A stretch of 64,000 bases of DNA from Atrina japonica (GCA_030159075.1 BROG01000810.1:124001-188000), one strand, 5' to 3'; counted from the stretch's first letter, positions 1 through 11,771 are shown. Translations and numbers: made by a program. The notes: a model not told the origin generated them from the letters alone.

Positions 1-121
1 ATTTTCACATTAATACATACTGAGAAAGCCAAACGAAAATATATTTGCCGATATGTTGAATCCAGGATTTCGAGTTTTCGTCGTGCGTAGCGAGGCGCGA
101 AAATGTTGGTAGGCCTAATTT

Positions 122-2336
122 AAGGTTCCGCTAAAGTCAAATTTCGATAAAAGATTCACCAAGTAATTATTCCTTAGATATGAGAAAACCAACCTTGAAA
201 TTTGGCATACTATTAAAAATGTATACAGACTTTCAGCCTGTTTTGTGTTTTACTTGTTGGTACTGTTAGAAATAGTGTTTGCTTCAAATATATTTGAAAA
301 AATGAATTAAAATTTTCAAAAAATAAACAGCTTTAAAAGACCAACTTTTCGAAATATAATACGCATATACTGTTACTCAGATTGTCTTCTAAGGGCAAGC
401 TGACCATATTTTTAACTATATATTTGCATTAAATGAGATATATTGATTTCCCGTTTGTGTTCCATGGCTGCCGACCGCGCCATTTTGGAAGATCATGACA
501 TGCTACAATTTCGCTTTCATACAAGAGATCGATTATGAATTTATTATTTTCTTTATTTGTAAAATATACCTGTAATATGAGCCAATCAACAAGCATTTAA
601 TGTGTGTACAGTTCGTATGTTGCGTGAACATTTCCCTGGATTATTTTCACAACTGTTATCTGTTGTTGGTGCTAGTGGAAAATGAAAGTAGAGGCAAACT
701 ACTACGCACTTTCGTATTTTTGTTTTATTCAAACATTTAGAGTTTTTGGTTCAAATATACATTCATTTTAAACTGAAAATAGTTTCAAATAAATTTTTGG
801 AAATGTTCCGTTCATAAAACATCTTTATTTCTTGAGTTTAGTTACAGATAACTTTGTAGTAGCAACTTCCGGTTGACTGATATTCAGCTGATCTTTGATC
901 ACGGAGACGTAAACAGTCCGATTTAGAGATTCAAAGTGAATATTAAACACATGCTTGTCTATTTACTTTGCAATTATCCATTTTAAATACTGTCTCAAAG
1001 ATCAAACGAGATTTGACGATAAAACACAAACAAGTTAACCGGTCCCTCGTGTCAGCCACGACGCGGCATGAGCTAGAAATGTTTTTAAAAATATTTTTCA
1101 AAACTCAATAGTTTTTAATTTTCAGTGAACATGGGATGATTGACTACCTAAATGATAGTTGTATATGCCTATAGCAAATAAAAATAAATTGGTCAAACTT
1201 TTTGTTTCCATCAATAAATTGTATGGAAGGCCACATATTCAATAAAAAATGTCACTTATCGTGTATTTTTGACAAATCGTTATTTTTGTTACCAGATATG
1301 AAAAAACAGTCTTACAAAAAGTATTTAATCACTATTAATCTTAACTATGTATTTCATATAAAACTGCATTGTTGACAAAAAATATTGTGAAGCCTTTCTT
1401 ATCCCCAGAGACATGTAGCTATAATGTGTTATATAGGTCCTATGTCTCTGTTATTCAATATTACATCTCAGTGTAATCTTTTCTCAGCCTCTCATGTCAT
1501 GAAGCAGCTTGAACATGTGTTGAACAAAACATTTAAGAAGAATTTATTTGCACATGCAAAAAATCAGTTTTATCCATTTGACTTATATCTAACTCTTTTT
1601 AAAAAAAAATTAAGAGAAACTTTAATTTTCTTAATTATCTAACTTTTTCATGAGGGAGAATTTAAAAACACTGATTAAAGCCTCCATACCTAATTTCATT
1701 CTGAAAAAATGGCATGAGAACCAGAGAATAAGCTGCATATCTAACATAAACTTTAGCTGAATACTATTCAATACCCCTCTTTTTTCACTTGTATAAATGC
1801 TATGCACTATGTTATATATCTTTTACATCCTGTTAATAAAGTAAGTAGAATTTATTATGATGAATATTTCTAGCACTTTTTGTAATTTTTATGACATTAT
1901 ATCCATCTGTTGAAATAGATATTACAGGTGTATTTTGTTCATGTATATAGTATCTTTACAGGTATGGTCCTCCACACATTTATATGAAAGTAGTTCCCAC
2001 TTGGGAAAATGGCATCTATTTTTTTTATTTGCCTACCATGTTTTACAGTTACATACCTTTTTGTAATATAATATTTTTACTAAAAAGCCCCAACTTGCCC
2101 TAGATATGGCTTTAAAGATTATAATGCTTAAATTTTAGGGAAAACAAAGTAGTAATTTACTGTCCAGAATTTTTTTAAAACAGCAAGTGATATAATTGCA
2201 AAGTTCTTACTCCACATTCATTTTATGGCTTCAGTGTTACGATATTTTGGTGTATAAAACATATGGTATAATATTCTATAATAAGTTCAAATTTTGGTTT
2301 TTAAAAATCAATCAAATTTGACTTTAGCGGAACCTT
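122..2336. mobile_element. 2.2 kb block bounded by 23-bp perfect inverted repeats
   Basis: Positions 122-144 and 2314-2336 are exact reverse complements (outer end AAGGTTCCGC, inner end CAAATTT). This is the layout of a non-autonomous DNA transposon. No transposase-like reading frame lies inside; the interior is AT-rich, and I recognise nothing in the small open frame near 1424-1642. I see no clean target-site duplication at the edges (left flank ends aattt, right flank starts gaaag). The superfamily is therefore unassigned and the outer boundary could differ by a few bases. Confidence 0.5.
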
Positions 2337-2650
2337 GAAAGTGTCGCGTATCTGTGATAGAATATGACCCTCCAGACGTTGTATATTTTATGACACTACT
2401 AACCTATGCATTATTGTCGTTTATCTAGAGTTGTATGTGCATCAAATAGAAGATACTATATTACTAAGGACGATACCAAGTATGGAATCATCTCTGCGTT
2501 AGAAAATATGCGATGTACCATGTATCTGACAAAGCAGAAACACAGAGTGGTCAGAGCAAGTGTCAAACTTTCACGATATGTATTTATATTCTTCACAAAA
2601 GCTCATGGAAGCCTTTTTTCTGGTCGTTCCAGGCGATATGATATATTATC

Positions 2651-2688
2651 AGCGATATATAAAGCTAATATTAGCTTTATATATCGCT
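2651..2688. repeat. perfect 38-bp palindrome
   Basis: Two 19-bp arms (AGCGATATATAAAGCTAAT and its complement) meet with no spacer. The motif ATATATCGCT recurs at about 3090-3101, on the far side of the GC-rich segment, so the palindrome may be part of a larger repeat. Function unknown. Confidence 0.7.
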
Positions 2689-2739
2689 GTCCATCAAAAA
2701 TGTGTGGCCTTGAATCTTTTAAATTCAAAATTCTTTAAG

Positions 2740-3136
2740 CCGTTGTGACTCTGCAGCTGTGCCTCCCTCCCCACCTCGGACCCAGGGACTCTACTTACAC
2801 CGGACAAGAGCCACGAGATACTAAAGAGCCAGCCGGTGATCTGCAAGAATTAAGGCCCCTCCCATCCGGGAGCCGAGGGCCGACCAACCAAGGGAGAAGA
2901 GGACCCTAAACCGGCCAACGCCACTTCCAGATCCAACGCTCAAGCCTACGTAGGGGCGAGCACGTGTAACAACTTCCATCATGGTTGCACGTTAAACACA
3001 AGGAGCATCTCCGGAGCTACAGGGGTAGCCCCGGCGTGTGGCAAGGGCTTTAAGTAGTCACGCCGCACGTAAAATCAACTCTGACTGATTATATATCGCT
3101 ATAAAGTGGGGGCTGGCCCCCTGGTTCCTACGCCTA
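2740..3136. other. GC-rich segment in AT-rich DNA, probable repeat
   Basis: Base composition shifts abruptly to GC-rich for about 330 bases and then returns. The last 40 bases (gtgggggctggccccctgg...tacgcctatg) resemble the G-rich end of the element at 28399-28599, which ends ccgacgcctatg. The internal word gcacgttaaacac resembles the tail of the nearby SINE. No coding frame is supported. The likeliest explanation is a dispersed repeat or a composite of two. Confidence 0.35.
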
Positions 3137-3309
3137 TGTATTTATATTCATCACACTCTACTGTGATATAAATTAGGCTAGCCTACTATTTTTCTAACCA
3201 CGTATTTTATAAAATTAGATCTAGTTCTATCGCTGAAATCAAATGGAATAAATTTATTTAATATTAAACAATTAATTATGCCATCGCGCCTTTTCTTTCA
3301 AAAAGCCGA

Positions 3310-3588
3310 GCCGGCCTGGCTCATTCGGTAGCGCGCTCGACTCTTGATCGTTAGTTCGAGTCCAGCCGGCGGCAGGTTGGTTTCCTGTCCTTCGAATGAG
3401 ACAGTAAAAAGAAGCCAGGTCCCGCGTCACAGTAGGTGTCGGCACTCTAAAGAACTCTCACTGAACAATGGCCGTAAGTGCCGGACAAAGGCCAAAATTT
3501 GAAGCCCTTCACTGGCATTTGGTGACGTCTCCATATGTCTATGAATGAAATATTCTCGAGTGGGACGTTAAACAACAATACAACAACA
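3310..3588 (+). mobile_element. tRNA-derived SINE
   Basis: The first 60 bases look like a tRNA: a GCCGGCC start, an A-box-like stretch TGGCTCATTCGG (3317-3328), a B box GTTCGAGTCC (3354-3363), and a closing GCCGGC (3365-3370) complementary to the start. A ~200-bp unrelated body follows, ending in GGGACGTTAAACAAC and short aacaaca repeats. This is the SINE plan: a tRNA head for RNA polymerase III plus a tail recognised by a partner LINE. The arms do not fold into a full functional tRNA, so it is not called as a tRNA gene. Confidence 0.8.
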
Positions 3589-6084
3589 TTTAAAAAGTCA
3601 TTTCAACTTCCCCGCGTAATTTATCTTGCTGACACACCTTCGGTTTACCCAATCATTCGGCCTCGATGAAAGCACATCTTTTCACTGCAAAATTCTGGAC
3701 TTGAAAAAAAAATGCAGTTGTCAATGAAACTTCTATTTTGAAACGCATTTATAAAAAATGGCTAATTATAGATCTAGGTAAAAAAATGCTTCGATAAAAT
3801 ATTTCACTGGTAAGATGCAGCAATATTTGAACATACTGAATTTCTGCCATTTATTTCATCCAAACTTAGATGTATTAAACACTTCCTGTATCGCTACCAG
3901 TTAAGCATAGTAAACAAAAGACATCTGGGGAGAATCTTCTATACAGAATCAGAATTTGTAACATTTATGAATAATGAGAACTCAGAAATGAGCGCGCGAA
4001 AATGACATAGTCTACAATTCTATTACGCGCAATAACATTGTCAGTACTTTTCGGTAAATAGATGTAACACTCTCGACATACTACGTAGTAGCCTAATCCA
4101 GTTTACAGTTAATGAAGAGAAGACTTTGGTAAGTTGTTTTATTTTTTGTTTGAAAGCTAGGCATCTTCCATAGAAAATTAATTTATCATCATCAGCTGCT
4201 TCATCGGATATCGAACTGCAATTTGCATGTCAATGTCATGAAATGTTTATTTCAAAAGCCGAAAAGGGACAGTTTGTTTCCGCATTTTTCACCATTCATG
4301 CTCTACTGCAGTACAGTAGCCAGAAGGCCACTGCAGTATTCTCTTCTTTTGGTAATGTTTCATTCTTGCATAAAAGAATGATAGTAGCCAACTGATACGC
4401 CAGCAATATTACGTTCTCTCCATTTTTTGCAATATTTCATCTGGAAAGACTTTTCCTTTTTCCTTTTGCATCCACCACTCAGATATTTCCCAAAACATGA
4501 AACAAATACTTTATCATCTAGTAGTTAATATCTGGATATATTTCATTGATGTCATTCAAGAAATTTTCGAACACATTCATACTTTTTAATATCCTCTGCA
4601 AGTTTATAATGTTTTGGATTAAATATGAGTAGGGGTGCAAAAGGAAGTCTTACCTTTCAGCCCTCATTGTTGTATTTTAAAATACTCGAATATTGATAGA
4701 GGTTAGAGGGTAAATTTTTTTGTAGATGTAGATTTCTCGATGCATTCTGACTCAATGTTTTTATTTATTTCAATCTGCACACTCATTCATTCCGAATCAT
4801 TGCACTTTTGTAAATGACTAACTGTTGCATCCTCAATGCAGCTGTGTCCTGCAGCCTCCAAATACAAATTACAATCACTAACTTTCTTTAAGATTTAGAA
4901 TCTATATCCTTAAAAAAATTAAAAAATAAAAATTTCATGTGTGTGCAGTCTAAAGTGATATATCGTAGCTATACACCTCAACAATTTATCAAGATGAAGG
5001 TGGTCATTACAGATAGAAGTTGTAGGATGTCACAGCTTTTTACATTCGGTAGCTCACTCATCTTGTACACCCATACAGCACTTCCGAGCTCTGGAACAGT
5101 TCAGAAAATGCAGCGTACTGATCATGTGATTTTGAGAAAATTTAGGCTACTTTGGTCACTGTAACTACGAATTAACTATGGTGGGCTGAGGAAATCAAAA
5201 TAATTCAGAAAGCAAGTGCTGATATGTGGTGCCATGTTGTGAATCTGATTCTAGAGAGAAATTTAAGCCATAACTTGTGGATGAACGACAATTCATTTAA
5301 ACGAATTTGCCAATAAAAATATGAACCTACAATTGATGCGTATTTATGTCTTTATATATGATACGCCATCACTGACACTGATATATAAACTGAGTCAAAT
5401 CAGGAGTATACACCTAGCCAACAACTCCAAGATATAGGAAACTATTTATGAGTTAAAATATTAATTGTAGGACCTTTTGTATTGATCTGAACTTTATCAT
5501 TTATCAGCTGATACAAGGACTTCTGTAGGTGCCCGCCATTTTGTCCAAAATATGCCTTTAATTTTGTCACATGGTGATGAAAGTCACATGACAGACAGTG
5601 GTCTGTTGAGGGATTTTGGAATTGACCTATTTTCAATGTATTGAATTCCCTTGTACTGAATGAAGCTGTAATACATGCATGTACCACTGACTGACGTATA
5701 TTTATGCAAGGAAAACCATACTAGGGAAAAACTACACGAAAGTTAATATATTGTAACGTGCAACATCTTTTAAACACAATATATACAAAAATATTCCTCA
5801 ATTTAGATCGAGCTACCTGCTCGGATACTGATTCGTGGGACCCCCAGAATATAGCTAGGGTACTGCGCTAATTATAAAATGATTGTTACAATTTATGTAT
5901 AGAATGAAAAACTAATCGTGAAAATAAAATAAATCTGAATTAACCAAGTAAAACGAAACAATATGTGGTTACTAATCTAAGTATCTATGAAAACCTATTA
6001 TCTACAAGCTATATAAAATATCTTGTGCAAACTGCTATACACTAAAATTGTCCCCACACGTGTAATTATATAGGCACCTCAGTC
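3589..6084. other. no supported feature
   Basis: AT-rich unique-looking sequence. Open frames at 4937-5164 (+) and 5442-5687 (-) are short, show no recognisable domain, and look like chance. Confidence 0.5.
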
Positions 6085-6415
6085 CAGCTCATGCAGAAAG
6101 TTCTTTCCGGCTCAGTTTTACTCTGGCTCAGTTTAGCTCATCTACCAAGCTCACAGGGCTCAGCTCTTTCTAGCTTACTTGGGCTCACCTAAGCTCGGCT
6201 CCCAAGTGGCTCACTCCAGCTCAGTTATATAGCTGGATCACTCTGGCTCATTTATGTAGATGGCTCCCTTGGGCTCGGTAAGTGGCTCACTCTGGCTCAG
6301 TTATAAAGCTGGCTCACTCCGGCTCAGTTATAGCTGGCTCAGTTAGCCTCAGTGAATGGCTCACTAAGGCTCATATAACTGGCTCACTTCGGCTCATGCA
6401 CCTGGCTCACAAGGA
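6085..6415. repeat. degenerate GGCTCA / AGCTCA minisatellite
   Basis: The hexamer GGCTCA or AGCTCA recurs dozens of times, in loose units such as ctggctcactccggctcagttata. The units vary in length and have decayed, so this is an old array. It ends about 340 bases before the left LTR. Confidence 0.75.
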
Positions 6416-6753
6416 CAAGATTACTGAATGTCTCCAACCTAGCTTTCTCAATCTATATTAAAATTATGATTAATTATTGAGGACAACTAAAGTAAGGAAA
6501 GACTTATTCAGTCACATCTTAACCATGTGTTTACCTATCGCAATTTGTTCCTCTCTATGGAGTTTCTGATTACAGACTAGAAACAAAGTATTGATTCTCT
6601 TCTGCTTATATACAGTGTAGGAGGTTCTGATTGGTCAATTGAAATGCAACCATATTGGCCAACTTTTGTAACTTCTGTGGCATTTGATTGGCTAGTACTC
6701 TAGTACATTTCAAGATGAAAAAATAACAAATATAAGAGTTAGTACTATGTACA

Positions 6754-7278
6754 TGTAACAGGGTTATGTTCCTTTAATGTCAAATAACTAAATAAACCAC
6801 TGTTAAGGTTCAGACGTATTTTATTTGCTGGTTTAATGATTTAATGATTATGATTTTACCCCATCTATGGGACCGAGTAAGGTAAAACAAACAATTCCCT
6901 TATTTCATATGGTTTATAATCATCATTCAAATATTAGATGTTAATAGTAAATGTCTGACTGTCTGTAACTCAGGTCCTTTGTCTACTACCAAAGAAACAT
7001 TTACCCAGCTCAAAAACTCGGCGGGAAACATATTAACCAATGAAATACCATAAAACAAACACTAATGTCCAATATAAAATCTGAAGACAAACATCTCCAA
7101 CTCCTGGTTTAATTAATTGATACACAAAGACATACAGGTGACCAACACACTGACATACCCTGAAGGGAATACATACACAAGACACATACATACACATGTA
7201 TCAATAATTAAACATTTAAAAAACAAAGTTGTTCAATTTAATTTATTTATTTAATAATACAATTTCATCACTGTCACA
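6754..7278 (-). repeat. 3' LTR of the gypsy element (525 bp)
   Basis: Near-identical to 14976-15486. It differs by three substitutions, one single-base indel, and about 13 extra bases near 6767-6793. It ends TG..CA and is adjacent to the polypurine tract. Confidence 0.95.
6820..6825 (-). promoter_or_regulatory. candidate poly(A) signal AATAAA in the 3' LTR
   Basis: AATAAA on the minus strand, about 65 bases before the end of the 3' LTR. The same hexamer is at 15029-15034 in the 5' LTR. The position fits 3'-end formation of the genomic RNA, but the hexamer is common in AT-rich DNA. Confidence 0.4.
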
Positions 7279-7289
7279 TTCTCCCCCCT
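7279..7289 (-). promoter_or_regulatory. polypurine tract (plus-strand primer)
   Basis: In element sense AGGGGGGAGAA directly abuts the first base of the 3' LTR. Ty3/gypsy elements use such a purine run to prime second-strand DNA synthesis. Confidence 0.9.
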
Positions 7290-7424
7290 GATCTGGGAAT
7301 GACGTCCGTGTCATTCAGAATGTGAAATTAATCTGAAATATAAAGGTAATCATATAAAATGCCGTTAAAATCAAATATGTACATTTTCAATGATAAAACT
7401 GATATCAAACAGTCAGATGTTGAA

Positions 7425-10400
7425 TCACTGGTGACCAACAATGATGTTAATTAAAGCTTCAGACACCTGTTTCTCCATCCCCTTCAGATTACCCTCTGAT
7501 GAGATATTCTGAAGGTATTTGGCTCTCTGAAGCCAGTCTGGACAGGTACTCTGTTGCATCAAAGAATAATCTTTTGTCCAAACAGGTTTTGTCTTCTTCC
7601 TCGTTGGTCTCTGTGGTGCTGGAACTGGTGTAAGTTGATGTTGCTGAGGCTGCTGCTCTACATTTTCCTGTGAGTCGTTCTCTTGAACTGTTTCTGTTTC
7701 TTCTATATGATCATCTCTATTAGAAACTGGGTCATCAGGTTGTATCTGATTAGGAGCGTCCTCCTGTGACTCATTTTCTAAACATTCACCAGACACTGAC
7801 TGATCGTCATCAGGAGTGCTGGGAATCTCACCGGTGTTTTCCTGGTTACTGACATCTGATACTTCAGTGTTGACTGTAGAGCCTTCTGTCAACTCTACTA
7901 CTAAAATATCATATGTGTCATCATCAAGCTCATCACTTGATACACGTACATCTTTATGTTGTTGTTCAAGACGTTCCTTAGTCTGAGATCTCCTTGGTCT
8001 TCGTACTGGAGTTGGGGAAGTTGGCAATTTAGACCCTATTGGTAACAGCAAATTCCTATGTAAGGTTCTGCATCTTCCTTGCCCATCTTCCCTCTTGATT
8101 CTGAATACTGGAACTTCAATGTTAGGATGGTCCAGAACTATATATGGATGGTCTTCCCACTTGTCTGCTATCTTGTGTTTGCCATCATACGATACTATTT
8201 TAACCAGGACTCTATCTCCTGTTTTCAGTGTAGCACCTCTTGTTCTGATGTCATAACATGTCTTTTGCTTACACTGAGCATTCTTGATGGCTGTTTGAGC
8301 TGTATCATATGCTGATTGCAATCTCTCTCTAAGTTGTTCTACATAGTGGGATGTACTTTTAGGCTCATCTTCACTGCACAGTCCAAATACTAAGTCTACA
8401 GGTAAATTTGGTTCCCGACCAAACATCAAATAAAAAGGTGAATATCCTGTAGAATCATGTCTGGTAGAATTGTATGCATGGACTAATGGAGCAACATGTT
8501 GTTTCCAATTTGACTTCTGGCTTGGCTCTAAAGTTCCTAACATTTGCAGCAAAGTGCGGTTAAATCTTTCTGTAATTCCGTTCCCCATTGGATGATATGG
8601 TGTTGTCCTTGATTTTGACATTCCTGTTAGTTGACAAAGTTCCTTAATCAATTTGCTTTCAAAATTTGCCCCCTGGTCCGAATGAATTTTCTGTGGAATT
8701 CCAAATTGCAGAATAAAATGGTTAAAAAGCACTTCTGCTGTAGTTTTGGCTGTCTGATTTCTGGTTGGTATGGCTTGAGCAAATTTGGTGAAATGGTCTG
8801 TAATCACTAAAATGTTATCAAAACCTCCTTTTGATGGCTCCAATGTAAAATAGTCCATGCACACAAGTTCTAATGGCTGTGATGTGGTGATGTTCACTAG
8901 TGGTGCCCTGTGGTTGTCAGGTGCTTTACTCTTGGTACACCTATCACAAGAGTCTAACCATTCACATACATCATTATACATTCCTGGCCAGTAGAATCTG
9001 TTTCTGAGCAATGACAATGTTTTCTCTCGTCCTGGATGACCCATGGAATTATGTACATATTCCAAAACAGTGGGTGTCACTTGCTTTGGTATGACTGCTT
9101 GAGAGTAATCGTATGTTGTTTCATTTATTGTTACTTCTCGGACAAGTATCTTATCTCTAACATGTAGCTTATTGAAGTTCTGGTTTAAGATGAAGTCCAA
9201 CTTGGAATAAGGTATTTCCTCCTTTCTGGGCCGTTTCCCTGAATAAACCTTTGATTTCCAAAATGAAATGGTTGGATCATCATCTTGCAGCTTAGCAATA
9301 TCAATAGCTTCCACTTTGTGTTGTTTTGGATCCTGTAGCTGTTGGCATATGCTTGGTTCAAATGACAGGCTCTCAGTCTCAATGTATGGGTGTGGGCTCC
9401 CCATGTGACAGATGGCTTTCACAGAATCCATTGAAATGGTTTCCATCTCTGTATTAGTGGAGAGTCTGGAAAGTCCATCTGCATCTGCATTGGTTTTGCC
9501 TGGTCTGTAAATTATTTTGAAGTTGTAGGATGCTAAGGCAGCTATCCATCTGTGTCCTGTTGCATCTAATTTGGCAGACGTCAAAACATATGTGAGAGGA
9601 TTATTGTCTGTATACACAGTGAGTTCCCTTCCGTATAAATAATCATGGAATTTCTCTGTGATGGCCCACTTCAAAGCTAGGAATTCCAACTTGTGTGTAG
9701 GGTAGTTCCTTTCTGACTTGCTAAGACCTCTACTTGCATATGCAATGACTCTGTTGATACCATCTTGTTTTTGGTATAAAACAGCTCCTAATCCAGAGTG
9801 GCAAGCATCTGTGTGCAGTTCAAATGATTCTTCGAAGTTTGGATATCCTAGAATGGGTGGTGAGGTAAGTCGGTCCTTCAATGTTTGAAAGGCATTTTGC
9901 TGTGACTCCTCCCACTTCCAATTAGGTGACTGCACTTTCTTCTTACTTCTTGATTTCTTGCCTACTGCCATTACATCTATCAGTGGACGGGCAATTTGGG
10001 AAAAATCTTTGATGAACTTCCTATAGTATCCAACAAAACCAAGAAATTGTCTGACTTCATCAGGAGTGGTGGGTTTAGGCCAGTTTCTCACTTTGTTTAT
10101 CTTTTCTGGGTCTGGTTCCACACCATCTCGGGATACTATATGGCCGACATACATGTACTTCACTTTCTCCATAAGAAATGAGCATTTCTTCGGTGAGAGT
10201 TTCAGGCCATACTCTCGGAGTCTGTTGAATACTCTTCTGATCCTGTCCATATGCTCCTCAAAAGTTTGAGAAAATATGATGAGGTCGTCTAGATAGATGA
10301 AACATATGCTAAGATGCAAGTCGCCTAGGCATTCTTCCTGCAAACGTTGGTAGGTGGCAGGTGCATTTGCTAAACCAAAGCTCATCTTGTTGAATTCATA

Positions 10401-10718
10401 AAAGCCCAATGGTCCCACTGTAAAGGCTGTCCTATGCTTGTGTTCCTCTGCTATGTTTATCTGATGATATCCTGACTTCATGTCTAGAACTGTAAAGTAC
10501 TGGTTTCCTGACAAGGAGTCTAAAATGTCATCAATTCTTGGAAGAGCATAGCTGTCCTTAATTGTTCTCTCGTTGAGCTGCCTATAGTCTATACACATTC
10601 TCATCTGCCCATCATGTTTCCTAACTAGCACCACATTAGATGAGAATGGTGAATAGGACCTTCTTATTACTCCACTGGATAGTAATTCCTGTAGATGGCT
10701 TCTGACTTCTTCAATCAT
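7425..10718 (-). CDS. pol: gypsy pol: reverse transcriptase, RNase H, integrase
   Basis: An open frame of 1097 codons. RT: catalytic YLDD at residues 142-145, FTVLDMKSGYHQI near 75-87, SFGLANAPATYQ near 113. RNase H: Asp in LHTDACHSG (304), TDNNPL near 370, DADGLSR near 412. Integrase: zinc module H556, H561, C591, C594; catalytic D622, D681 and E717 with 35 residues between the last two; then a basic GPY/F-like region to about 892 and a long acidic, Gln/Glu-rich tail. All catalytic residues are present. The first Met is not the true start: the same frame continues upstream to about 10785 with the conserved TPFKQRYRRIPP motif, so the product is normally made as part of a pro-pol polyprotein. 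Two frame changes upstream break that polyprotein in this copy. Confidence 0.93.
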   Translation of the reverse strand: MIEEVRSHLQELLSSGVIRRSYSPFSSNVVLVRKHDGQMRMCIDYRQLNERTIKDSYALPRIDDILDSLSGNQYFTVLDMKSGYHQINIAEEHKHRTAFTVGPLGFYEFNKMSFGLANAPATYQRLQEECLGDLHLSICFIYLDDLIIFSQTFEEHMDRIRRVFNRLREYGLKLSPKKCSFLMEKVKYMYVGHIVSRDGVEPDPEKINKVRNWPKPTTPDEVRQFLGFVGYYRKFIKDFSQIARPLIDVMAVGKKSRSKKKVQSPNWKWEESQQNAFQTLKDRLTSPPILGYPNFEESFELHTDACHSGLGAVLYQKQDGINRVIAYASRGLSKSERNYPTHKLEFLALKWAITEKFHDYLYGRELTVYTDNNPLTYVLTSAKLDATGHRWIAALASYNFKIIYRPGKTNADADGLSRLSTNTEMETISMDSVKAICHMGSPHPYIETESLSFEPSICQQLQDPKQHKVEAIDIAKLQDDDPTISFWKSKVYSGKRPRKEEIPYSKLDFILNQNFNKLHVRDKILVREVTINETTYDYSQAVIPKQVTPTVLEYVHNSMGHPGREKTLSLLRNRFYWPGMYNDVCEWLDSCDRCTKSKAPDNHRAPLVNITTSQPLELVCMDYFTLEPSKGGFDNILVITDHFTKFAQAIPTRNQTAKTTAEVLFNHFILQFGIPQKIHSDQGANFESKLIKELCQLTGMSKSRTTPYHPMGNGITERFNRTLLQMLGTLEPSQKSNWKQHVAPLVHAYNSTRHDSTGYSPFYLMFGREPNLPVDLVFGLCSEDEPKSTSHYVEQLRERLQSAYDTAQTAIKNAQCKQKTCYDIRTRGATLKTGDRVLVKIVSYDGKHKIADKWEDHPYIVLDHPNIEVPVFRIKREDGQGRCRTLHRNLLLPIGSKLPTSPTPVRRPRRSQTKERLEQQHKDVRVSSDELDDDTYDILVVELTEGSTVNTEVSDVSNQENTGEIPSTPDDDQSVSGECLENESQEDAPNQIQPDDPVSNRDDHIEETETVQENDSQENVEQQPQQHQLTPVPAPQRPTRKKTKPVWTKDYSLMQQSTCPDWLQRAKYLQNISSEGNLKGMEKQVSEALINIIVGHQ

Positions 10719-10779
10719 GGCTGGTGGTATACGCCGGTATCTCTGTTTAAAAGGTGTTGTATTGCTGAGCTCTATTCTA

Positions 10780-10910
10780 ATTTCTATGTTGTACTTTGTC
10801 TGTATGTCCTATGTCTGTGCTACTGGTAGAAAATATATCACTGTGTTCTTTTATAATGGCATGACACTGATCAATTTCATCTGGTGATGCTGTGCTAGAT
10901 ATGTTGTATC
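10780..10910 (-). pseudogene. protease-RT linker displaced into a third reading frame
   Basis: In the pro-pol frame this stretch contains TAA at 10851-10853 and TAG at 10809-10811. In the next frame (codon first bases divisible by 3) it is open and reads the expected linker, including KEHSDIFS followed by TDIGHT, typical of the segment just before gypsy RT. The pro-pol frame resumes at about 10785. This means two compensating single-base indels (or equivalent), one near 10890-10910 and one near 10785-10800. They were either mutated in this copy or are sequence errors. Confidence 0.8.
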
Positions 10911-11771
10911 AGTACACTCGTCTGAGCTAATCATGTTGGTATCTGCCATTTCTACTCTCTGAAGTTCACAGATCACAGCTTTTGGTGGTATGCTAACAGT
11001 CCTTGTTGTCACATTGCTGATCTGAACTGGTATGGTGGACTGCACATCTTTGTAGTTATAAAATATCAGGGATGGAGTAATGTCCATATCTGTGGGAACA
11101 GCTGATTTCAATGTAGGGTGTAGCATAGCACTGACTCTGTGGTATGGAACCTTCTTGTCTATGTAGCCTCTGATTGTGACCTCACTGTTAGGTGGAATAA
11201 TCAGTCTACTGGTTTCTGCTGATTTCACTAGACCTAATCTGTATTGGTTCTTCTCCAGGTTCCTTTCTCTAAGTGTAAGACAGCGGAAAGCTAGGTACCA
11301 TGGAGTGTGCATGTCAGTTTCCTGTAGAAATCTTGGACCATACTCTCTTCTTGTGATGTCTATTAGATGTTGAAGTATGTTGGTTCCAATCAGGACAGGC
11401 ACTGTAGAATTATAGTTGCTATCTGGCACAATCAGGAACAGGCAGTCCCTTAGCTGTTGGATAGATGAAATTCCAGGAGTCTGCAAGTCTGTGCATATGT
11501 AACCAATATATGGCATAAGTTGACCATCAGCACACTCGATGTTTATCACTTCTGTAAGTGGATGAAGCTCAGTATCTGACAAATGATTTCGGTAGAATGT
11601 TTCGCTGATGGTGGACACAGTTGACCCAGTATCTAAAAGTGCTGGTGTCTGTTGATGGTTGATGGATACTGTCACTTCATTTGCTGTTCCAACTAATTCC
11701 TCTTTGGGTGCTGCGGGACGTCGTTGTCGAACATGGCCAAACTCTTGTCCCTTGAATTTGGCCTGCTGAAG
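10851..11771 (-). CDS. gypsy aspartic protease (pro), entered by -1 frameshift
   Basis: The active-site motif is LLDTGSTVST (11616-11645); a hydrophobic LIGTNIL near 11370-11390 is the usual C-terminal flap/hinge motif of retropepsins. After the protease come about 150 residues including IPPNSEVTIRGYI, resembling the poorly characterised post-protease domain of gypsy polyproteins. The frame has no convincing ATG. It opens upstream of the end of gag and is in the -1 frame relative to gag, starting right at the slippery heptamer at 11771-11777. I therefore place the start at the frameshift. It ends at a premature TAA, because the linker to RT lies in another frame. Confidence 0.85.
   Translation of the reverse strand, partial: LQQAKFKGQEFGHVRQRRPAAPKEELVGTANEVTVSINHQQTPALLDTGSTVSTISETFYRNHLSDTELHPLTEVINIECADGQLMPYIGYICTDLQTPGISSIQQLRDCLFLIVPDSNYNSTVPVLIGTNILQHLIDITRREYGPRFLQETDMHTPWYLAFRCLTLRERNLEKNQYRLGLVKSAETSRLIIPPNSEVTIRGYIDKKVPYHRVSAMLHPTLKSAVPTDMDITPSLIFYNYKDVQSTIPVQISNVTTRTVSIPPKAVICELQRVEMADTNMISSDECTDTTYLAQHHQMKLISVMPL

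Noticed and set aside
3310..3370. Possible tRNA gene
   Set aside because: A and B boxes are present but the arms do not complete a cloverleaf, and a SINE body with a typical tail follows.
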